In this document: positions 19,831 through 28,414 of the stretch, piece by piece | Layout: each line of letters opens with the position of its first letter | Position numbering within the stretch: position 1 is the first letter of the stretch | Source of the DNA: Mycolicibacterium crocinum | GTDB lineage: Bacteria > Actinomycetota > Actinomycetes > Mycobacteriales > Mycobacteriaceae | Length of the DNA: 64,000 nt | Assembly: GCF_022370635.2 (NCBI RefSeq) | Contig: NZ_CP092362.2 | Location: 4,712,001 to 4,776,000 of the forward strand | Reading direction: 5' to 3' | The notes under the pieces: generated by a model | Told to the model about the DNA's origin: nothing | Seen by the model: the letters and a program-made list of their open reading frames with translations, nothing else | The model's database searches: none | Position numbers and translations under genes: made by a program

Positions 19831-20999
19831 TGAGCAGGCGGAATGGTGAGGTTCACTCCGCTGTCGGCGTCGAAGATGTGCAACTTGGTGGTGTCGAACG
19901 CCAGCTCGATCGGCTGCCGGATGGCCGCCTTGGAATCGGCGGAAAGCCGTGCCACGAACTCGTTCTCACCCGCACCCGACTCGGCGGCCAGTTCGGCCAG
20001 CTGCGCCGCCCTCGCCCCGTCACCGGAGGTCTTGAAGTAAACGTACTTGTCCGCACCCAGCGACTCGACCAGGTCGACGGTCACCTCGAAGGTGTGCGCC
20101 TGAATGCGCTCGTAGGCATCCAGCAGCGCCGCATCCTCGAAATGCTCGGGTCGGATGCCGGCAATGACGTTGGTGGCCTTGGGATGCTGGCCCAAGATGT
20201 CTTGGACCTCCTGGCTCAGCGTCACCTCGCCGAACGGCAACCGCAGGCTCATGCCCTCGAGCACCGCCGGGAAGAAGTTCATCGCCGGCGAGCCGATGAA
20301 GCCGGCGACGAACAGGTTCGCCGGCCGCTCGTAAAGCTCGCTCGGAGTTCCGATTTGCTGGGCCTCACCGCCGCGCAGCACCACAACTCGGTCCCCCAGC
20401 GTCATCGCCTCGGTCTGGTCGTGCGTGACGTACACGGTGGTGGTGCCGAGCCGGTTCTGCAGCCGGGCGATCTCACCGCGCATCTGCACACGCAGCTTGG
20501 CGTCGAGATTCGACAGCGGCTCGTCCATCAGGAACGCCTTGGGTTGGCGCACGATCGCGCGCCCCATTGCCACCCGCTGCCGCTGGCCGCCGGACAACTG
20601 CGACGGCTTGCGGTCCAGAAGATCGGTCAAGTCAAGGATTTTCGCCGTTTCTTCGACCTTCTGGGCGATCTCGGCCTTCTTCAGCTTCGCCAGCGTCAGC
20701 GGGAAGGCGATGTTCTGCCGGACGGTCATATGCGGGTAGAGCGCATACGACTGGAACACCATCGCGATATCGCGGTCGCGGGGCGCCTTCTCGTTGACGC
20801 GGTCACCGCCGATGCGCAGCTCTCCGGAGCTGATGTCCTCCAGGCCGGCGATCATGTTGAGCGTGGTGGACTTTCCGCATCCGGACGGCCCGACCAGGAT
20901 GACGAACTCGCCGTCGGCGATCGTCAGGCTCAGGTCTTTGACGGCGACTGCGCCGTCCGGGTAATTCTTGCTGACATGGTCCAGGACTATCTCGGCCAT
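19827..20999 (-). CDS. sugC: Trehalose ABC transporter ATPase SugC
   Basis: This 390-residue ATPase powers the LpqY-SugABC importer, which recovers trehalose released during mycolate transfer. It shows Walker A GPSGCGKST, Q-loop FQSYALYP, signature LSGGQRQRVAMGRA, Walker B FLMDEPLSNLD and H-loop YVTHDQTEAM. The C-terminal roughly 150 residues form the MalK-type OB/TOBE regulatory domain. The start is ATG 20999 (MAEIVLDHVSK), 11 bp after sugB. Length matches the MalK/MsiK class. Confidence 0.96.
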   Translation of the reverse strand: MAEIVLDHVSKNYPDGAVAVKDLSLTIADGEFVILVGPSGCGKSTTLNMIAGLEDISSGELRIGGDRVNEKAPRDRDIAMVFQSYALYPHMTVRQNIAFPLTLAKLKKAEIAQKVEETAKILDLTDLLDRKPSQLSGGQRQRVAMGRAIVRQPKAFLMDEPLSNLDAKLRVQMRGEIARLQNRLGTTTVYVTHDQTEAMTLGDRVVVLRGGEAQQIGTPSELYERPANLFVAGFIGSPAMNFFPAVLEGMSLRLPFGEVTLSQEVQDILGQHPKATNVIAGIRPEHFEDAALLDAYERIQAHTFEVTVDLVESLGADKYVYFKTSGDGARAAQLAELAAESGAGENEFVARLSADSKAAIRQPIELAFDTTKLHIFDADSGVNLTIPPAQ

Positions 21000-21010
21000 C
21001 GAAAACCTCG

Positions 21011-21847
21011 CTACCCCTTCACCGCGCCGGAAGTCAGCCCGGCGACGATCCGTCGTTGGAAGATCAGGACGAACACGATGATCGGAACCGTGATCACCAT
21101 CGCGCCTGCGGCGATCGATCCGGTCGGCTCCTCGAATTGCGAACTGCCGGTGAAGTTCGCGATGGCCACCGGGGCGGTGATCGCGGCGTTGGTCGCCGTC
21201 AACGACAGCGCCAGCAGCAGGTCGTTCCACGCGAAGATGAACACCAGGATGGCCGCTGTCACGATGCCGGGTGCGGCCAGCGGCGCGATCACCCGGCGAA
21301 ACGCCTCCGCCGGTGTCGCGCCGTCCATCTTGGCGGCCTTCTCCAGATCCCAGGGGATCTCGCGGAAGAACGCCGACAGCGTGTAGATCGCCAGCGGCAG
21401 CGCGAACGTGATGTACGGGATGATCAGCCCGGGCCAGGTGTCGAACAGGCCGAGCCGACGCTCGATGTTGAACAGCGGTGTCACCAAGGAGATCTGGGGG
21501 AACATCGCGATCAGCAGGGCGGCACCGATCAGAGCTTTCTTACCGGTGAACTCCAGCCGGGCAACAGCGTAGGCGGCCATTCCGCCGATCACCACCGCAA
21601 TCACGGTGGTGATCAACCCGATACCGATCGAGTTGATCAACGCCGAGCTGAACGCATCACCGCTGAAGATGCCCTTGTAGTTGTCGAACGTGATCTGCGA
21701 CGGAATGAGCTTGCCGTCCTTGACCGTTGACGTGGGTTTGAGCGACAGGCTCAGGATCCACAGCACCGGGAAGAGCGCGTAGATCACCACGAGTGCATCG
21801 ATGACAACCCAGCTCACCGCCCGCCGGGTACCAACCCGCTCAGACAT
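21011..21847 (-). CDS. sugB: Trehalose ABC transporter permease SugB
   Basis: This 278-residue inner-membrane permease has six predicted helices and the BPD loop EKAAKMDGATPAEAFRRVIAPL, which docks to SugC. It follows the MalG pattern, with the first helix at SWVVIDALVVIYALFPVLWI and a short C-terminus ending SGAVKG. The ATG at 21847 shares a base with the sugA stop (TGATG), so translation is coupled. It pairs with SugA to form the channel. Confidence 0.95.
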   Translation of the reverse strand: MSERVGTRRAVSWVVIDALVVIYALFPVLWILSLSLKPTSTVKDGKLIPSQITFDNYKGIFSGDAFSSALINSIGIGLITTVIAVVIGGMAAYAVARLEFTGKKALIGAALLIAMFPQISLVTPLFNIERRLGLFDTWPGLIIPYITFALPLAIYTLSAFFREIPWDLEKAAKMDGATPAEAFRRVIAPLAAPGIVTAAILVFIFAWNDLLLALSLTATNAAITAPVAIANFTGSSQFEEPTGSIAAGAMVITVPIIVFVLIFQRRIVAGLTSGAVKG

Positions 21848-22767
21848 CAGCGCACCTCGATGTCCGTGCCCGGCGCCGAGGCGCCGAACAGCTTGATGTA
21901 GATGAATGCGATGACGGCCACCGAGAGGAATACCAGCACGCTGATCGCCGAGCCGAGGCCGATGTTGAAGGCCTTGAACAGGTTGTCGTAGCCCAGGATC
22001 GAGACCGAGGCGGTGTCATTGGCGCCGCCGGTCAACACGTAGATGTTGTCGAAGATGCGGAAGGCGTCCAGCGTGCGGAACACCAGCGCCACCAGGATCG
22101 CCGGTTTGATCAGCGGCAGCGTCACCTTGATCAGCCGCGTCCACGGGCCCGCGCCGTCGACCTCGGCGGCCTTGAGCAGATCCTCGGGCACCAGCGCCAG
22201 ACCGGCCAGCAGCAGCAGTGCCATGAACGGGGTGGTCTTCCACACCTCCGCCAGGATGATGATCGCCAGCGACGGAATCTGTTGTGTCAGAGGCGCACTG
22301 CCGTCGGGCAGCAGATTCGCGAGATAGCCGGTGCCCGGCGTCCAGGCGTAGTACCAGCTGTAGGACGCCGCGACGGTGACGATGCCGTACGGGATCAGGA
22401 TCGCGGTGCGCACCAACCCCTTGCCGAAGATGGTGCGGTGCATGACAAGTGCGAGCGCCATGCCGAGCACGAACTCGATCGCCACCGAGATCACCGTGAT
22501 GACCACGGTGATGACGAACGCCGTCCACCAGTACCGGTCGGTCAGGATGGTCTGATAGTTCTCGAACCAGATGAACTTCGTGTCGGCCGGGCTGGCGAGG
22601 TTGTAGCGCTGCAGAATCAGCCACAGCGCGTACACGATCGGGTATGCGGTCACCGCGAGCATGAGTATCACCGCCGGGGTGATCAGCAGGTAGGCCAGCT
22701 TTCGCTGGGACCGGCGATCGTCGCTACCGGCAGCAGCATTGACCGGAGTGCGGGCCGGGGCGGTCAC
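21847..22767 (-). CDS. sugA: Trehalose ABC transporter permease SugA
   Basis: This 306-residue MalF-like inner-membrane permease has about six helices, starting with YLLITPAVILMLAVTAYPIV. The cytoplasmic docking loop reads KAAEVDGAGPWTRLIKVTLPL. It starts with GTG at 22767, overlapping the lpqY stop by GTGA. With SugB, SugC and LpqY it forms the trehalose-recycling importer known from M. tuberculosis, where it is required for virulence. Confidence 0.95.
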   Translation of the reverse strand: MTAPARTPVNAAAGSDDRRSQRKLAYLLITPAVILMLAVTAYPIVYALWLILQRYNLASPADTKFIWFENYQTILTDRYWWTAFVITVVITVISVAIEFVLGMALALVMHRTIFGKGLVRTAILIPYGIVTVAASYSWYYAWTPGTGYLANLLPDGSAPLTQQIPSLAIIILAEVWKTTPFMALLLLAGLALVPEDLLKAAEVDGAGPWTRLIKVTLPLIKPAILVALVFRTLDAFRIFDNIYVLTGGANDTASVSILGYDNLFKAFNIGLGSAISVLVFLSVAVIAFIYIKLFGASAPGTDIEVR

Positions 22768-24176
22768 GGGATCAACCCCTTTCCGTCGATCGCTTTCTGC
22801 ACCTGCTCGGCCAGTTCGTCCGCGGTCTTGTCCGGATCGATCTGCGTGATCGGAGCCAGCGTGGCCGAAATCCGGGTCGACACCGCCTGATAGTTCGGTG
22901 TCGCCGGGCGCACGGCCGCGGTGGTCAGCTGATCGCGGATGATCGCGTACTGCGGGTACTTCTGCTGGAACGCCGGATCGGAGTACAGCGAGGCACGCAC
23001 CGCGGGCAGGCCGCCCTCGATCGAGGTGTACTTCTGGTTCTCCAGATTCCGGATGCAGCGGACGGCCTCGAACGCCTCGGCCGGGTGCCGGGTGGTCTTG
23101 GCCACGGCGAGGTTCAGGCCGCCGAGAGTGACGCGAGTGGGCCGGCCCGGAATCACTCCCGGATATGGGGCGAACCCGAACACTTCCTTGGACGCGTCGA
23201 AGGCGACGGTGAACTGGTCATCGGTCGGTGAGAACGTGCCGGCGTCGTTGATGCTGCCGCCCAGTTCCGGCTTGTCGTTGAGAGGCAGGAACGGCACCCC
23301 GCCCTTGACGGCGTTCTCCAGCATCGAGGCGAACACGAAGGGCCAGTTGACCTCCAGGGCCGCCTTGCCCTGTTCGAGGGCCAGCCGCGCGGTGCCTTCG
23401 TCGGTCTGGGTGACCGACGGGTCGGCGCCGGGCGCGGTCGCCACGGCCTTGATGATCTGCAGCGCCTTGACCGTCGCCGCACGATGCTCGGGGGTGTCGG
23501 TCAGCGTGACCCGCTTACCGTCATCGGAAAGGACCTGTCCCCCAGCGCTTTCCAGCAAAGTATTGAACCAGACCACCAGGCCTTCGTACTGCTTGGCCTG
23601 CACCGCGATCCAGCTGGGCTTGCCCTCGGCGTGCAAGCGGGCGGCCTCGGCCACCATGCCGTCCCAGGTGTCCGGTGGTGGCGCCACCAAATCTGCTCGG
23701 TACCACAGCAATTGCGTGTTCGTGGTGACCGGTGCGGCGTACAGCTTGTCCTGCCACTTCGCGGTTTCCAGCGGCCCGGGCAGGGTGTTGGTGGTCGCAT
23801 CGGACTCAGCCTGTCCGGCCGGATCGTCGGACAGCGGCAATGCCCAGCCGGCCTCGGCGAACTCGGCGGTCCACACCACGTCGAGCGCCATTACGTCGAG
23901 CGTGCGGTCGTTTCCGGTCAGCCGGCGCGCCAGCTGCAGGCGTTGGTCGTCGGCGGCCTTGGGCAGGCTGCGCTGCTCGATGCGAAAACGGCCGCCGAGT
24001 TCAGTGTTGCAGCGCTTGGCCACGGCGGTGAATGTCGCGGTCTCACTGGCCGGTGTGTAGAGGCTGACGACCAGACCCTGGTCGCCGGAGCTGCACGATG
24101 ACACCAACGATGCGCACGTCAGAGCGGCGACCGCGGCCGCACCCACCCGCCGAGCGCGTGCGCCTGGGCAAGCCAT
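22764..24176 (-). CDS. lpqY: Trehalose-binding lipoprotein LpqY
   Basis: This roughly 470-residue extracytoplasmic solute-binding lipoprotein feeds SugABC. The N-terminus is basic (ARARR) with a hydrophobic core and lipobox LVSSC. The mature protein has the family-1 binding-protein fold: VVSLYTPASET, the hinge VMALDVVWTAEFAEAGW, and the aromatic ligand-site segments KPSWIAVQAKQYEGLVVWFN and AALEVNWPFVFASM. The start is ATG 24176 with GGGAGG about 9 nt upstream; a longer in-frame extension has no signal-like features. It is first in the operon lpqY-sugA-sugB-sugC-SUFU. Confidence 0.95.
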   Translation of the reverse strand: MACPGARARRVGAAAVAALTCASLVSSCSSGDQGLVVSLYTPASETATFTAVAKRCNTELGGRFRIEQRSLPKAADDQRLQLARRLTGNDRTLDVMALDVVWTAEFAEAGWALPLSDDPAGQAESDATTNTLPGPLETAKWQDKLYAAPVTTNTQLLWYRADLVAPPPDTWDGMVAEAARLHAEGKPSWIAVQAKQYEGLVVWFNTLLESAGGQVLSDDGKRVTLTDTPEHRAATVKALQIIKAVATAPGADPSVTQTDEGTARLALEQGKAALEVNWPFVFASMLENAVKGGVPFLPLNDKPELGGSINDAGTFSPTDDQFTVAFDASKEVFGFAPYPGVIPGRPTRVTLGGLNLAVAKTTRHPAEAFEAVRCIRNLENQKYTSIEGGLPAVRASLYSDPAFQQKYPQYAIIRDQLTTAAVRPATPNYQAVSTRISATLAPITQIDPDKTADELAEQVQKAIDGKGLIP

Positions 24177-24344
24177 CTCCCAACCGCCTCCCGTCTTCGC
24201 CCGCCTTCTCGATACGTGCGGCAACTGTTCGCGCTCGGCGCAGGCTGCATCACGGCAGGGCAATGCCCCGCGGCCAAACCGTAGAACTCCGGCGCGGTGA
24301 TGTGCAACACTCCCGCGCCGGATGCGGCCAGATCGTGACCGCCG

Positions 24345-24863
24345 TTAAATTTTCAAGCGCGCCAGCATGTCCCGCGCCTTTTCGGCGCTCTGCGGATCGC
24401 ACAACACGTCGTAACGGCCCGCCACCAATTGCATGGTTGAGCTGAAATCCCTTGTGCCACGCGCCATTGCATACGGAACCGCCGACGTGATCAGACCGAA
24501 GATGACGCCTGCGACAACGCCGGTGATCAACGAAGCCCACGGGTTGGGGCTGAAGAAGCCCAGCACCAGGCCGATGAAGATGCCGAGCCAGGCCCCGGTG
24601 ATCACACCGCCGCCCAGCACTTTGGGCCACGTCAGCCTGCCGGTGACCCGCTCGACCTGCATCAGATCCACACCGACGATGGTCACCTGCTCCACCGGGA
24701 ACTGCTCGTCGGACAGGTAGTCGACGGCCTTCTGGGCTTCGGCGTAAGTGGGATACGAGCCGATCGGCCACCCCTTGGGCGGGGTGGGCAGGCCAACCGG
24801 CCCGCGCCGCGACGCCGACGGGGACGCGGCGCCGGGGTTCTGACTCTGGAAAGGGCTGGTCAT
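24345..24863 (-). CDS. Small membrane protein with GSP17M-like N-terminus (Rv1234-like)
   Basis: This 172-residue protein precedes the lpqY operon on the same strand, as Rv1234 does in M. tuberculosis. After a Pro/Ser-rich start comes GWPIGSYPTYAEAQKAVDYLSDEQFPVEQVTIVGVDL, which resembles the general-stress-protein 17M fold. Two glycine-rich membrane helices follow (GAWLGIFIGLVLGFF and ITGVVAGVIFGLITSAV), then a cytoplasmic tail (YDVLCDPQSAEKARDML). Its function is unknown. The 168-bp gap before lpqY could hold a separate promoter; I see no clear terminator in it. Confidence 0.85.
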   Translation of the reverse strand: MTSPFQSQNPGAASPSASRRGPVGLPTPPKGWPIGSYPTYAEAQKAVDYLSDEQFPVEQVTIVGVDLMQVERVTGRLTWPKVLGGGVITGAWLGIFIGLVLGFFSPNPWASLITGVVAGVIFGLITSAVPYAMARGTRDFSSTMQLVAGRYDVLCDPQSAEKARDMLARLKI

Positions 24864-25015
24864 ATCTGCTCATTCTCCTGTCCTGCGCGGCGTTTGTCGC
24901 GTCGTGTTCACCCGCGCGAGGCGGGTGAGATACCTGATCAACGCGGTACCGCGGGCGTTGGTGCCCCACGGCAAGCCAGCCCCGCGCCACCTGCACATAC
25001 GCTAGGTTGAACAGC

Positions 25016-25639
25016 ATGACAGCTTCCGGCGGTGACTCCGGCGAAAAGCCGCAGAACTCGGGCGATCAGGGACCTTCCGAAGGGGCCTACGAGGCCCCGC
25101 CCATCGAACAGAACCCGGCGTCACCCGGCTACGAGAGCACCCCCTCGGGGTACGAGCCCACGCCGCCGGCGTACCCGGGCTACGACGCGCCGGGCGCCTA
25201 TCCGCCGCCGCCGGGCTACACCGCGCCCGGGTATCCGCCGCCCGGTTACGGCCCGCAGCCGGGCTACCCGCCGCCGTCACAGGGCGGGTACGGCGCACCC
25301 GGTTATGCCGAGCAGCCGTCAGCGTTTCCGCCCCCGCCAGCCGGCGGATACCCTCCTCCTCCGCCCCCGCAGTACGGCGCCGCGCCCTATCAGGGCGGCT
25401 ACGGCTACCCGGCCCCGCAGTCCGGCACCAACACATTGGCGATCTCGTCGCTGGTGGCCTCGGTCATCGGATTGTTGTGCGGGATCGGCTCAATCGTCGG
25501 GATCGTCTGCGGCATCCTCGCGCTCAACCAGATCAAGCGGACTCGCCAGGGCGGCTACGGCTTGGCCATCGCCGGGATCGTGGTGGGTGTGGCGACGCTC
25601 ATCATCAGCATGATCTGGGCGATCTACGCCTGGCGCTGA
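25016..25639 (+). CDS. Proline/glycine/tyrosine-rich DUF4190 membrane protein (Rv1233c-like)
   Basis: This 207-residue protein has a disordered N-terminal half of repeated GYxPP/PGY units (roughly residues 30-135). Two membrane helices follow (TLAISSLVASVIGLLCGIGSIVGIV and the last 30 residues), joined by the DUF4190 loop GILALNQIKRTRQGGYGLA. The start is ATG 25016; an in-frame TTG at 25007 is possible. No Shine-Dalgarno sequence is evident, and TACGCT at 24998-25003 may be a -10 element. The role is unknown; similar proline-rich membrane proteins may interact with the cell envelope or cytokinesis machinery. Confidence 0.85.
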   Translation: MTASGGDSGEKPQNSGDQGPSEGAYEAPPIEQNPASPGYESTPSGYEPTPPAYPGYDAPGAYPPPPGYTAPGYPPPGYGPQPGYPPPSQGGYGAPGYAEQPSAFPPPPAGGYPPPPPPQYGAAPYQGGYGYPAPQSGTNTLAISSLVASVIGLLCGIGSIVGIVCGILALNQIKRTRQGGYGLAIAGIVVGVATLIISMIWAIYAWR

Positions 25640-25643
25640 CCCG

Positions 25644-26117
25644 ATGACCTACCCGCCTCACCCGGAGGGCACCCCGCCGCCGGCTGATCCATATGCCCCG
25701 GTGGACTATCCGGCGCATGACCCGCCGATGCCGCCGCCGATGTACCCGACGCCGTACCCGCAGCCGACCGGATACCCGGGCTACCCGTATCCGCCGCCCG
25801 CGTACCCCGGCTACCCCGTTCTCGGCGACCCGTACGACCCCTACCGTCCGATGAAGCCGCCGGGCACCAACGGCAAAGCCATCGCCGCATTGGTCACCTC
25901 GCTGGCCGGCCTGCTGTTCTGCGGGCTGCCTTCGATCGCGGGCATCATCCTCGGGATCGTCGCGATGCGCGAAACCAAGCGCACCGGGCAGGACGGCTTC
26001 GGGCTGGCGGTCGCCGGTGTGGCCATCGGGGCGGTGGTCATCGCGCTGATCGTGCTCTACATCGCGTTCGTGGTCGTCCTCGCCGCCAGCACGACGAACT
26101 CGCCCAGCACGTACTAG
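25644..26117 (+). CDS. Second proline-rich DUF4190 membrane protein
   Basis: This 157-residue paralogue of the preceding gene starts 4 bp after its stop. It has a Pro/Tyr-rich N-terminal region of about 70 residues (YPxP and PGYP units). A DUF4190 module follows: a helix IAALVTSLAGLLFCGLPSIAGIIL, the loop MRETKRTGQDGFGLA, and a second helix. The pair looks like a tandem duplication, and the two may form a complex. The stop TAG overlaps the stop of the convergent CitE-like gene by four bases (CTAG). Function unknown. Confidence 0.83.
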   Translation: MTYPPHPEGTPPPADPYAPVDYPAHDPPMPPPMYPTPYPQPTGYPGYPYPPPAYPGYPVLGDPYDPYRPMKPPGTNGKAIAALVTSLAGLLFCGLPSIAGIILGIVAMRETKRTGQDGFGLAVAGVAIGAVVIALIVLYIAFVVVLAASTTNSPSTY

Positions 26118-27082
26118 TTCGGCGGGGTGAACCGCTCGCCCTGGCGCGACATCCCGGCCGCTCGGCCCTTGCCGGCGACCACCAGTGCCATCTTGCGGCT
26201 GGCTTCGTCGAGCATCTCGTCGTCAAGCATCACCGCGCCACGAGAACCACCGGCCTTCGAGGTGTGCCACTCGTACGCCTCGAGAATCAGCTCGGCACGG
26301 TCGTATTCGGCTTGGCGCGGACTGAAGATCTCATTGCCCGCCTCGATCTGATCTGGATGCAGCACCCATTTGCCGTCGTACCCCAGTTCCGCCGCCCGCC
26401 CGGCCACTCGCCGGAACGCGTCGACGTCGCGCACCTTCAGATACGGCCCGTCGATCGCAGCGATGCCGTGCGCGCGGGCCGCGACGAGAATCGTCATGAG
26501 CACGTGGTGATAGGCGTCGCCGACGTCGTAGCCCTCGGGCTGCTCCCCGACCACCAGGGTGCGCATATTGAGACTGGCCATCAGATCCGCCGGGCCGAGC
26601 ACCAACGCCTGCACCCGCGGTGCGGCCGCGATCGCGTCGATGTTGGTCAGTCCCTTGGCATCTTCGATCTGGGCGTCGATGCCGATCCGCCCGACCGGCA
26701 GACCGTGCGTCAGCTCGAGCTGGGTCAGCAACAGGTCGAGCGCGTGCACATGGCTGGCGTCGGTCACCTTGGGCAGCACGATCACATCGAGGTGCCCGTC
26801 GCGCGCGGACGCGACCTCGGAGACCACGTCGATGACATCGGCATGCGTCCACGGTGTGGTCCAGTCGTTGACCCGCACACCGCGCAACTGGCCGGCCCAG
26901 CCCGGGCTCGCCAACGCCGCACCGACCTGTTTGCGGGCCTGCGCCTTGGCATCTGGGGCGACCGCGTCCTCGAGGTCGAGGAACACCTCGTCGGCAGGCA
27001 ATCCCTTGGCCTTCTCGATCATCTTGGGACTGCTGCCCGGAACCGACAGGCATGTTCTACGGGGTCGATAGGCGTTCTCCAC
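26114..27082 (-). CDS. HpcH/HpaI aldolase, CitE/malyl-CoA lyase-like
   Basis: This 322-residue CoA-ester lyase family protein adopts a TIM barrel. It has the opening RRTCLSVPGSSPKMIEKAKG, the metal and substrate motif VFLDLEDAV, the second metal-site motif IDAQIEDAKG, and WVLHPDQIE near the end of the barrel. These fit the CitE, L-malyl-CoA lyase and (3S)-malyl-CoA thioesterase group. No citrate-lyase alpha or gamma subunit is adjacent, so citrate cleavage is unlikely. The start is GTG 27082 with TAGGAG about 9 nt upstream. It is divergent from the MgtE_N/CBS gene across only 24 bp. The exact substrate is undetermined. Confidence 0.85.
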   Translation of the reverse strand: MENAYRPRRTCLSVPGSSPKMIEKAKGLPADEVFLDLEDAVAPDAKAQARKQVGAALASPGWAGQLRGVRVNDWTTPWTHADVIDVVSEVASARDGHLDVIVLPKVTDASHVHALDLLLTQLELTHGLPVGRIGIDAQIEDAKGLTNIDAIAAAPRVQALVLGPADLMASLNMRTLVVGEQPEGYDVGDAYHHVLMTILVAARAHGIAAIDGPYLKVRDVDAFRRVAGRAAELGYDGKWVLHPDQIEAGNEIFSPRQAEYDRAELILEAYEWHTSKAGGSRGAVMLDDEMLDEASRKMALVVAGKGRAAGMSRQGERFTPPN

Positions 27083-27106
27083 GGTTACACTCCTACCCTT
27101 TCAGTC

Positions 27107-28414
27107 ATGGCGTCGGTGAACAGGGTGTACGCGGCACGGCTGGCGGGGCTGGCCGTGCTGGGACCGGACGGTGAATCGCTCGGCCGGGTTCGTGATGTCG
27201 TGGTCAGTATGAGCATTGTCCGTCAGCAGCCACGGGTTCTCGGCCTGGTGGTCGAATTGCTCACTCGCCGAAGGATTTTCGTTCCGATTCTGCGGGTGAC
27301 CGCGATCGAACCGAATGCCGTGACGCTCAATACCGGCAACGTGTCGCTGCGTCGGTTCGCGCAGCGCCCCGGCGAGGTTCTGGTACTCGGTCAGGTTCTC
27401 GACAGCCGGGTGCGGGTCAACGATCCCGAACTGCCGCAGATGGCCGGCGTCGACGTCATCGTCGTCGACCTGGGAATCGAGCAGATCCGCTCACGAGACT
27501 GGGTGGTCACCCGGGTGGCGGTGCGCAGCCACCGCCGGTTGGGCCGGCGCTCGACGATCCAGGTGGTGGACTGGCACAACGTGCAGGGGCTCACCCCGTC
27601 GGCACTGTCGATGCCCGGCCAGGGTGTGGCCCAGCTGCTGCACCAATTCGAAGGCCAGCGCCCGATCGAGGTGGCCGACGCGATCCGCGACCTGCCTGCC
27701 AAACGCCGCACCGAGGTGATCAACGCGCTCGACGACGAGCGCCTGGCCGACGTGCTGCAGGAGCTGCCCGAGGACGACCAGACCGTGCTGCTGCTGCAGC
27801 TCGACACCGAGCGCGCCGCCGACGTGCTGGAGGCCATGGACCCCGACGACGCCGCCGACCTGCTGGGTGTGCTGAACCCGACCGAGGCCGAGGTGCTGCT
27901 GCGCCGGATGGACCCCGAGGATTCCGAGCCGGTGCGCCGACTGCTGAGCCACTCGCCCGACACCGCCGGCGGTCTGATGACGTCCGACCCGGTGGTGCTC
28001 GCCCCCGACACCACTGTCGCCGAGGCGCTGGCCCGGGTGCGTGACCCCGACCTGACGCCGGCGCTGGCGTCGCTGGTGTTCGTGGTGCGGCCGCCGACGG
28101 CCACCCCCACCGGCCGCTATCTGGGCTGCGTACACCTGCAGGCGCTGCTGCGCGAACCGCCCGCCAACCTGGTCAGCGGGATCGTCGACACCGACCTGCC
28201 GAGCTGCACCCCGAATACGTCGCTGGCTGGGGTGACGCGGTACTTCGCCGCCTATAACCTGGTCTGCGGTCCGGTGGTCGACGAGGAGAACCATCTGCTC
28301 GGCGCGGTCACCGTCGACGATGTGCTCGACCATCTGCTGCCCGACGACTGGCGGGAAAGCATGGAGGATCCGCAACTGTCCGACCGGGTGATCAGCGCAG
28401 AGGGGAAGACATGA
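27107..28414 (+). CDS. PRC-barrel/MgtE_N/CBS protein without channel domain (Rv1232c-like)
   Basis: This 435-residue cytoplasmic protein resembles the regulatory half of the Mg2+ channel MgtE. Residues about 1-90 resemble a PRC-barrel (LAGLAVLGPDGESLGRVRDVVV). Residues about 170-290 are the superhelical MgtE N domain, with repeated DLPAKRR, ELPEDDQ and MDPDDAADLL units. The last part is a CBS pair (GGLMTSDPVVLAPDTTVAEAL ... VVDEENHLLGAVTVDDVLDHLLP). The membrane channel of true MgtE is absent. Its length equals the 435 residues I recall for Rv1232c. The stop overlaps the DUF1003 gene start (ATGA), implying a joint function. Confidence 0.9.
   Translation: MASVNRVYAARLAGLAVLGPDGESLGRVRDVVVSMSIVRQQPRVLGLVVELLTRRRIFVPILRVTAIEPNAVTLNTGNVSLRRFAQRPGEVLVLGQVLDSRVRVNDPELPQMAGVDVIVVDLGIEQIRSRDWVVTRVAVRSHRRLGRRSTIQVVDWHNVQGLTPSALSMPGQGVAQLLHQFEGQRPIEVADAIRDLPAKRRTEVINALDDERLADVLQELPEDDQTVLLLQLDTERAADVLEAMDPDDAADLLGVLNPTEAEVLLRRMDPEDSEPVRRLLSHSPDTAGGLMTSDPVVLAPDTTVAEALARVRDPDLTPALASLVFVVRPPTATPTGRYLGCVHLQALLREPPANLVSGIVDTDLPSCTPNTSLAGVTRYFAAYNLVCGPVVDEENHLLGAVTVDDVLDHLLPDDWRESMEDPQLSDRVISAEGKT

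Noticed and set aside
19629..21386. Long open frame on the plus strand opposite sugC and sugB
   Set aside because: The ABC transporter genes on the minus strand have full motif sets; the plus-strand protein has none.
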